Shown here piece by piece: positions 58,365-64,000 of a stretch of DNA of 64,000 nucleotides. Below the pieces are notes generated by a model, which saw only the letters and a list, made by a program, of their open reading frames with translations, had not been told where the DNA came from and searched no databases. Position numbers and translations under genes: made by a program. The DNA lies in the NCBI GenBank assembly GCA_019638935.1, contig JAHBSW010000007.1, forward strand, positions 21,756-85,755, given 5' to 3'. The stretch's first letter is position 1. Every line of letters begins with the position of its first letter. The DNA is from Cryobacterium sp. (GTDB lineage: Bacteria > Actinomycetota > Actinomycetes > Actinomycetales > Microbacteriaceae).

Positions 58365-59030
58365 TCAGTGGCGCGGGTGCGCGCTGGCCGCCGCGCGCAG
58401 GGCCGCGATGTTGTCGGCCGGGTCGCCGGAGTTGAAGACGCTCGATCCTGCGACGAACGTGTCGGCCCCGTGCTCTGCCGCGATCGCGATCGTGTCGACG
58501 GTGACACCGCCGTCGACCTGCAGCCAGACGTCGAGGCCCTGGCGGTTCACCGCCGCACGCAGCGCGTCGAGTTTGGGCATGACCCTCTCGATGAACGACT
58601 GGCCGCCGAAGCCGGGCTCAACGGTCATGACGAGCACCTGGTCGAACTCCGGCAGGAGCTCGAGAAACGGTTCGATCGCGGTGTCGGGTTTGACGGCGAT
58701 TCCCGCGCGGGAACCGATCTGACGCAGGCGTCGCGCGAGCGCAATCGAGTCCGCCGCAGCCTCCGCATGGAACGTCACCGAGAACGCTCCGAGCTCCGCA
58801 TAGCCCGGCGCCCAGCGGTCGGGGTCGTCGATCATGAGGTGCACGTCGAGTGGGATCGGCGAGACATCCTGAATGCGCCCGACCATCTGCGGGCCGAAGG
58901 TGAGGTTCGGCACGAAGTGGTTGTCCATGACATCCACGTGAACCAGGTCAGCGCTCGCGATCGAGTGGATGTCCCGCTCGAGGTTGACGAAGTCGGCCGA
59001 CAGGATGCTGGGGTTGATGCGAGGATCCAC
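58365..59030 (-). CDS. rpe: Ribulose-phosphate 3-epimerase
   Basis: The enzyme interconverts ribulose-5-P and xylulose-5-P, completing the pentose phosphate steps encoded at 2511-10673. The 221-residue TIM barrel has INPSILSADF, the metal-binding HVDVMDNHFVPN (H31, D33), DVHLMI (His), VEPGFGGQSFI and QVDGGV (catalytic Asp). The start is GTG at 59030, 9 bases after the rsmB stop. Confidence 0.96.
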   Translation of the reverse strand: MDPRINPSILSADFVNLERDIHSIASADLVHVDVMDNHFVPNLTFGPQMVGRIQDVSPIPLDVHLMIDDPDRWAPGYAELGAFSVTFHAEAAADSIALARRLRQIGSRAGIAVKPDTAIEPFLELLPEFDQVLVMTVEPGFGGQSFIERVMPKLDALRAAVNRQGLDVWLQVDGGVTVDTIAIAAEHGADTFVAGSSVFNSGDPADNIAALRAAASAHPRH

Positions 59031-59039
59031 GATGCAAAT

Positions 59040-60410
59040 CTACTGGGCCGGTCGCTCGAGCAGCGCGATGAACATGGCGTCGGTGCCGTGCCGGTGCGGC
59101 CACAGCTGGGCGTGCAGCGCGTCGCCGAGGTCGAGCGGTTCGCGCACGATCGCCGACAGCACCGCGGGCGTGTCGAGCTGCGTGAGCCCGTGCCGTTTGA
59201 CCGCGTCGGCGACGACCGCGGTCGTCTCGGCGCGGTGCGGCGAGCAGGTCACGTAGGCAATCAGCCCGCCGGGCCTGGTCGCGGCGACCGCGGAGTCGAG
59301 CAGCTCGCCCTGCAGCTTCGTGAGTTCGGGCACATCGCGCGGCTGCTTTCGCCAGCGGGCCTCCGGGCGTCGACGCAGTGCGCCGAGACCGGTGCAGGGC
59401 GCATCGACGAGAACACGGTCGAACCGCGTCATGTGGCTCGCTTCGAACTCGCGGCCATCGCGTTCCAACACCGCGGGCGGTGCCTCGAACGCGGCGACGG
59501 CGTTGCGCACGAGCTTCGCGCGAGCGGGGATCACCTCGTTCGCAGTCACGGTCACACCGTGCGGCATGCCCTCGGCCGCCAGGAGCGCGGTTTTACCGCC
59601 GGGGCCGGCGCAGAGATCCAGCCACTCCTCCCCCGCCGCGATCGCACGCGCACGGCTCAGTGCGAGCGCGGCGAGCTGGGAACCCTCGTCCTGAACCCGA
59701 GCCCTCCCCTCCCGAACCGCGCTCCAGCGCGCGGGGTCCCCACCGGCACTGGTGGCGGCGAACGGCGAGTACCGCGCCGGTTCCGCCCCGTTCAGCTCAT
59801 TCGTCTCCGCGAGTCCCGGGAGCGCGGCGAGGGTCACCCTCGGAGCATCGTTGTCGGCGCTCAAGAGGCTCTCGAGCTCGTGCTCCCGGCCCTCCGCGGC
59901 GAGGGCCGACCGGAACGCACGCACGACCCACGACGGGTGCGAGAACTGGAGAGCGAGACGATCATCCTCGGTCTTCGCGGTGGCGCTCACTCGCGATCGC
60001 CATTCCTCGACCGGGGTGCGCGTGATGGTGCGTAGAACGGCGTTGACGAATCCCGTCGCCGATCGGGAGCCGACGACGCGCGCGAGCGAGACGGACTCGT
60101 CCACGGCCGCATGGGTCGCGACGCGCATAGACAGCAACTGGTGTGCGCCGAGACGCAGCACATCGAGAATGGCGGGATCGATCTCGCTCGTCGCTCGCGC
60201 TGCCGCAAGAGCGATCACGGCGTCGTAATAGCCCAGGCCTCGAAGGGTCCCGTACGTGAGCTCCGTCGCGAGTGCTGCGTCAGCACCGCTGAGTCCGGCA
60301 CGATCGAGTGCGACGGGCAGAGCAAGGTTGGCATAGGCATCCGAATCGCTCACCGCCCGGATGACATCGAGAGCGACCCTGCGAGCCGGCTGGACCTGAC
60401 CTGCGGTCAC
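59040..60410 (-). CDS. rsmB: 16S rRNA m5C967 methyltransferase (RsmB/Sun family)
   Basis: The enzyme methylates a cytosine of 16S rRNA using S-adenosylmethionine. The 456-residue product has an N-terminal NusB-like helical domain (~8-140; ELTYGTLRGLGYYDAVI) and a C-terminal Rossmann methyltransferase domain with LCAGPGGKT, VLVDAPCTGLGALRRRPE (motif IV Cys) and AYVTCSPHRAET (motif VI catalytic Cys). The GTG at 60410 overlaps the fmt stop (GTGA) and starts at the aligned N-terminus; longer frames lack homology. Confidence 0.93.
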   Translation of the reverse strand: MTAGQVQPARRVALDVIRAVSDSDAYANLALPVALDRAGLSGADAALATELTYGTLRGLGYYDAVIALAAARATSEIDPAILDVLRLGAHQLLSMRVATHAAVDESVSLARVVGSRSATGFVNAVLRTITRTPVEEWRSRVSATAKTEDDRLALQFSHPSWVVRAFRSALAAEGREHELESLLSADNDAPRVTLAALPGLAETNELNGAEPARYSPFAATSAGGDPARWSAVREGRARVQDEGSQLAALALSRARAIAAGEEWLDLCAGPGGKTALLAAEGMPHGVTVTANEVIPARAKLVRNAVAAFEAPPAVLERDGREFEASHMTRFDRVLVDAPCTGLGALRRRPEARWRKQPRDVPELTKLQGELLDSAVAATRPGGLIAYVTCSPHRAETTAVVADAVKRHGLTQLDTPAVLSAIVREPLDLGDALHAQLWPHRHGTDAMFIALLERPAQ

Positions 60411-61333
60411 GAGGCGACCGCGCGATCGACACCGAGTCCGCGCCACCAGTCCGAGGCGGCCATCGCGCGCTTGCCCGCCGGCAGCACCTCGATCAGCTCG
60501 AGCGGCTCGCTTGCCGTTCCCACGAGCACGGCACCGCCCACGCAGCGCAACTCGCCAGGGGGCAGAGGCGCAGCGTCGTGAGCGACCGCGGCGGAGAGCA
60601 CCTTGAGCCGCACGTCGTCGACAACGGTGAAAGCACCCGGCTCCGGCGTCACACCGCGAACGAGATCGTGCAGCTCCTGCGATGAGCGCAACCAATCGAT
60701 GCGTGCGTCGGCGAGTGTGAGTTTCGGTGCAAAGCTGGGCTCCCCCGCCTGAGGCCTCGCCACCGCGGTGCCGTCGGCTATCGCGTCGACGACGCTCAGC
60801 AGCAGCTCGGCGCCACTCAGCGAGAGCTCGTCGAGCACCCTGCCCGCGGTCTCGTGCGCGCCCACCCGGCGAGTCAGAGAATCGAAGACGTCACCGGCAT
60901 CGAGCTCGGGTACAAGCTGAAAAACCGCGGCACCGGTGACCTCGTCGCCCGCGATGATCGCGTGCTGCACCGGCGCCGCGCCACGCCATCGGGGCAGCAG
61001 CGAGAAATGCAGGTTTATCCAGCCGTGGATGGGAACCGAGAGCAGCGGCTCCCGAACGAGTCCGCCGTAGGCGACGATCACGCCGAGATCGGGCCGAAGC
61101 CCAGTGATCGCGGCCGTCGCCGCATGGTCGAGCCGGTTCGCGCGAATGATCGGCAGCCCGAGCTCCTCAGCGGCCGCGGCGACGGGGGTGGGTGTCATGA
61201 GCCGCTTACGACCCTGCGCCGAATCCTCGCGAGTCACCACAGCGGCAACCTCGTGCCGGCTGCGGGCGAGAGCTCGCAGGCTCGGAACGGCGGCCGCCGG
61301 GCTGCCGGCGAACACCACGCGCAACGCGGTCAC
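60407..61333 (-). CDS. fmt: Methionyl-tRNA formyltransferase
   Basis: The enzyme formylates initiator Met-tRNA with 10-formyl-THF. The 308-residue product has the N-terminal formyltransferase domain with VVFAGSPAAAVPSL and the catalytic N107 and H109 in INLHFSLLPRWRGAAPVQ; a conserved Asp follows in ELDAGD. A C-terminal tRNA-binding OB-type domain completes it. The start is GTG at 61333 with GAAGG 7 bases upstream. Confidence 0.96.
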   Translation of the reverse strand: MTALRVVFAGSPAAAVPSLRALARSRHEVAAVVTREDSAQGRKRLMTPTPVAAAAEELGLPIIRANRLDHAATAAITGLRPDLGVIVAYGGLVREPLLSVPIHGWINLHFSLLPRWRGAAPVQHAIIAGDEVTGAAVFQLVPELDAGDVFDSLTRRVGAHETAGRVLDELSLSGAELLLSVVDAIADGTAVARPQAGEPSFAPKLTLADARIDWLRSSQELHDLVRGVTPEPGAFTVVDDVRLKVLSAAVAHDAAPLPPGELRCVGGAVLVGTASEPLELIEVLPAGKRAMAASDWWRGLGVDRAVAS

Positions 61334-61380
61334 TGCACTGCCTTCACTCGCTTTGCTCTCACTCCGTGCGGCTTCGATCT

Positions 61381-63405
61381 CTACAGCCTTTGATTCTCTT
61401 CGGCAAACGGCTCCAGATCGTCCAGTCGAACCCTCAGTGTATGCGGGGTCGTGCGCCGTTGCCCCTTCGGGGGTCGCCGCGGTCGACTCGTCGCGCTGCG
61501 CACCACCTCGGCACGAAGAATGTCGGCGACGGCCTTGCCCTGGGCGTAGTCGAACCGCACGATCGACCGCACTGTGCCAGCGTTCAGTTGAGCGTCGTCG
61601 TCGGGTGCGGTCGGCCCGAGCCAGTCGATTCCTCTGTCGGTGGGGAGCGCGGCCAGCGCCTTCTCGACCTCGGCCGGCTCACCGGTGATCGTCGCCACGC
61701 GCACCGCCGGAGGAAATCGCAGTCGTGCCCGATCGGCGAGCTCCGCCTTCGCATAGTCCGCGAGTCGCCAGGTCGCCAAAGCCGTCGCGATGCTGCCGCT
61801 CACCCCGACGAGCACGACCGGCGCCTGTGGAGCAGCAAGCGCCGCGGCATTCGACCACCAGCGCAGGCAGTCCTCGGCGACGCGCAGGGACTCGCGTGCG
61901 AGCATCCTTTCGCCGTCGAGCAGCAGCACCGCTCGGTAGCCACCCGCCGCAATCGGTTCAGCGCCGCGGGTGGCGATCACGAGCGCGGGCCGGGCTCCGA
62001 CATGGGTGACCGGATGCTCACCATCGGACACGACGACAGGAACCCCGGGGAAGGCCCGGCCCAGCTCCTCCGCCGTGCGGGTCGAGCCCTGACCCCTCTG
62101 TCGGAGGCGACTGCTCCCGCAGTGCTCGCACGCGCGCTCGGTATGGACGGCACCGCACCAGGCACAGGTCGCCGCACCGCTCGCCGTGCGAAAACCGACC
62201 GGCCCCTCGCAGCGGCGGCAGCGCACGGCGATGCCGCACGCCTCGCAGGCGAGCGTCGGCGCGTACCCGGGCCGTGCGACCTGAACGAGCACGGGACCCT
62301 GCTCCAGGCCGGCGCGCGCCTCGCGCCACGCCGTCGAGGGTATGCGGGCCTGCTGAGCGAGCCTGTCGTCCGATGCCTGATAAGCCGTGGCGATCACGCG
62401 CGGAACAGCGGTCCGCTCCGGCCTGACGTCGCCGAGCCAGCCGACCTCGACGAGTCGCTCGACCTCGGTGCTGCGCGCGTGGCCGGCGAAGATCAATGCC
62501 GACTTCTGCCTTTCCTGCCGCACGAGCGCCACATCGCGGCCGTGAACGTAGGGCGCGCGGGGTTCGGCGTGAAGCGCATCGCCGTCGTCCCACAGCGCGA
62601 TGAGCGCGAGCTGTGTCGCGGGGGCGTACAGTGCCGCGCGGTTGCCGACGATGACGCGAGGCGTCGTGTCGAGACAGCGCAGGAACTCGGCGTATCGCTC
62701 TCGGTCGGACTGTCGTGCATCGAGCCGCACCACGCGGGCGGAAGGCAGCACCGACGCGAGCGCCGTGAGCAGCTGCTCCTGGTCGCGGTAGTCGGGCACG
62801 CTGAGGATGACGCTTCCACGAGACAGCGCGCGGGTCGCGATCGTTGCGAGGGTGATCGCCCAGTGGCCCACCCAGTGCTCCGAGGACCCGTGCTCAGGAG
62901 CCTCGTGCCCTCTCACCTGCACGAGCCGCGGAACCGCGTCGAGCGCGACACGACCCGCGCGCGCGATCACCTCGTCGATCGCGTCCGTGTCGTAGTCGGC
63001 AACAGAGCTCGGCGAGTACGGCGCAGGTGCCGCGGCGTCGGTGGCGAGCCACTTCTTCTCGACAGCGACGTATCGTTTGGGCACCGCGAGCCGCACGACG
63101 TCGCTCGCGCCCCCCGCGGCACGGTCGGCAAGGCGTCGCGCGAGTGCGTAGACCTCGCGCGTGAGCACGGCGACGGGCGAGACGACCGAGTCGAGCTCGC
63201 TCAGACGACCCGTGAACGTCGCGTCATCCGCGAGCTCGATGATGAACCCGTCGGCGATTCTGCCTTCGGTGCGCAGGGGAACTCGCACGCGAGCACCGGG
63301 GCGCGCGAGATCGATGAGCGCCGCGGGTATCCGGTACTCGAAGAGCCGGTCGAGCTGCGGCAGTGGCGAGTCCAGCAGCACGCGCGCCACCGCTGCCGCC
63401 GTCAT
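61381..63405 (-). CDS. priA: Replication restart protein PriA, probable non-helicase form
   Basis: PriA binds stalled forks and starts replisome reloading. The 674-residue product has the N-terminal DNA 3'-end-binding domain (YRIPAALIDLARPGARVRVP) and the Cys-rich zinc module in the second half (CEACGIAVRCRRCEG, CAWCG, CEHCG), which identify the family. The usual Walker A loop (GxTGSGKT) is absent: the matching stretch reads EHWVGHWAITLAT. The DEEH box is replaced by ALWDDGDAL. Actinobacterial PriA proteins are known for this loss, so the protein is probably a binding factor without helicase activity. Confidence 0.9.
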   Translation of the reverse strand: MTAAAVARVLLDSPLPQLDRLFEYRIPAALIDLARPGARVRVPLRTEGRIADGFIIELADDATFTGRLSELDSVVSPVAVLTREVYALARRLADRAAGGASDVVRLAVPKRYVAVEKKWLATDAAAPAPYSPSSVADYDTDAIDEVIARAGRVALDAVPRLVQVRGHEAPEHGSSEHWVGHWAITLATIATRALSRGSVILSVPDYRDQEQLLTALASVLPSARVVRLDARQSDRERYAEFLRCLDTTPRVIVGNRAALYAPATQLALIALWDDGDALHAEPRAPYVHGRDVALVRQERQKSALIFAGHARSTEVERLVEVGWLGDVRPERTAVPRVIATAYQASDDRLAQQARIPSTAWREARAGLEQGPVLVQVARPGYAPTLACEACGIAVRCRRCEGPVGFRTASGAATCAWCGAVHTERACEHCGSSRLRQRGQGSTRTAEELGRAFPGVPVVVSDGEHPVTHVGARPALVIATRGAEPIAAGGYRAVLLLDGERMLARESLRVAEDCLRWWSNAAALAAPQAPVVLVGVSGSIATALATWRLADYAKAELADRARLRFPPAVRVATITGEPAEVEKALAALPTDRGIDWLGPTAPDDDAQLNAGTVRSIVRFDYAQGKAVADILRAEVVRSATSRPRRPPKGQRRTTPHTLRVRLDDLEPFAEENQRL

Positions 63406-63407
63406 GG

Positions 63408-64000
63408 CTAGAGCCCGGCTGCGCTTCGCAGCGCATCGACTCGGTCGAGTCGTTCCCAGGTGAAGTCGGGGTTCAAGCGTCCGAAATGGCCATAGCTGGC
63501 GGTCTGTCGGTAGATGGGGCGCAGAAGGTCGAGGTCGCGAATGATCGCCGCGGGTCGAAGGTCGAAGGCCTCGTCGATCGCGGAAACGATGGTGTCGTCG
63601 TCGACGACGCCGGTGCCGAAGGTCTCGACGTAGAGGCTCACGGGGGCGGCCTTGCCGATCGCGTATGACACTTGCACCTCGAGCTTCTCTGCGAGCCCCG
63701 CAGCGACGGCGTTCTTCGCGACCCAGCGAAGCGCATAGGCCGCGGAGCGGTCGACCTTCGACGGGTCCTTGCCGCTGAACGCGCCACCGCCGTGGCGAGC
63801 GGCGCCGCCGTAGGTGTCGACGATGATCTTGCGACCCGTCAAGCCGGCGTCGCCCTGCGGTCCGCCGATGACAAACTTGCCCGTCGGGTTGATGATCAGG
63901 CGCACACTGCTCGTGTCGAGCCCCTGCGCCTCGATGACGGGGCGGATGACAGCCGACTCGATCTCGCGCGGAAGTCGTTCCTGGCCGATGCCGGGCAGAT
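63408..64000 (-). CDS. metK: S-adenosylmethionine synthetase, C-terminal half (runs off the right edge)
   Basis: The enzyme makes S-adenosylmethionine from methionine and ATP. The visible ~197 codons include the ATP/phosphate-binding segments [20 protein letters not shown] and [20 protein letters not shown], and the C-terminal [14 protein letters not shown]. The frame is open to base 64000 and reads [20 protein letters not shown] just before the edge, so the start lies outside the window. The stop is 2 bases before the priA ATG, indicating co-transcription with priA and fmt. Confidence 0.96.
   Translation of the reverse strand, partial: LPGIGQERLPREIESAVIRPVIEAQGLDTSSVRLIINPTGKFVIGGPQGDAGLTGRKIIVDTYGGAARHGGGAFSGKDPSKVDRSAAYALRWVAKNAVAAGLAEKLEVQVSYAIGKAAPVSLYVETFGTGVVDDDTIVSAIDEAFDLRPAAIIRDLDLLRPIYRQTASYGHFGRLNPDFTWERLDRVDALRSAAGL

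Overview
The window is high-GC DNA from an actinobacterium. Gene order points to the family Microbacteriaceae; this is inferred from synteny and protein character, with no database search. Support comes from the zwf-opcA-pgl block, WhiA, RbpA, an ANTAR regulator, DUF4126, the HGxxPAAW and TIGR02234 membrane proteins inside the trp operon, and the order trpC-trpB-trpA-lgt-gltB-gltD-pyk. Coding density is very high. No stretch over 300 bases lacks a gene; the longest gap is about 290 bases, between sufB and ctaA. GTG starts are common, and ctaA and whiA appear to start with TTG.

Layout. (1) 1-2326: the 5' end of sufB, then heme A synthase (ctaA) convergent with heme O synthase (ctaB). (2) 2511-10673, plus strand: transketolase, transaldolase, glucose-6-phosphate isomerase, G6P dehydrogenase, OpcA and 6-phosphogluconolactonase. 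This is an almost complete pentose-phosphate operon, mostly joined by 4-base stop/start overlaps. (3) 10714-24853, minus strand: coaE-uvrB-uvrA-uvrC-rapZ-whiA, then sodA, then gap-pgk-tpiA-secG-rbpA. This joins nucleotide-excision repair, a developmental/regulatory pair and lower glycolysis. (4) 24897-25487: a lone plus-strand DUF4126 membrane protein, separated from rpsA by a strong bidirectional hairpin. (5) 25556-35681, minus strand: polA, a DUF885 protein, a DUF4166 protein, an NfeD-like protein, a flotillin, a TIGR01777 epimerase, a VOC protein and ribosomal protein S1. (6) 35756-41183: a hotdog thioesterase, an ANTAR response regulator, tRNA-Leu(CAA), and a plus-strand two-component system followed by a NatA/NatB-type ABC exporter. 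(7) 41239-64000, minus strand: a long, tightly packed run read from metK through priA, fmt, rsmB, rpe, a nucleotidyltransferase-like gene, an FKBP isomerase, hisE, hisG, hisF, hisI, trpE, two small membrane proteins, trpC, trpB, trpA, lgt, gltB and gltD to pyk.

The genes combine central carbon metabolism (oxidative and non-oxidative pentose phosphate pathway, lower glycolysis, pyruvate kinase), ammonia assimilation (GOGAT) feeding histidine and tryptophan synthesis, DNA repair and replication, and translation initiation. Almost everything is core chromosome. No prophage, transposon, CRISPR array or secondary-metabolite cluster was seen. The best candidate for an accessory block is the sensor kinase/LuxR regulator/ABC exporter set beside tRNA-Leu. 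The most interesting unexplained signals are non-coding: a LexA-like site before uvrA, an 18-base perfect palindrome before rpsA, an ~88-base nested inverted repeat at 36202-36289, and a palindrome in the ABC-operon promoter region. Gene-level oddities are the absence of yvcK between rapZ and whiA, the loss of proofreading residues in PolA, and the missing Walker A loop in PriA.
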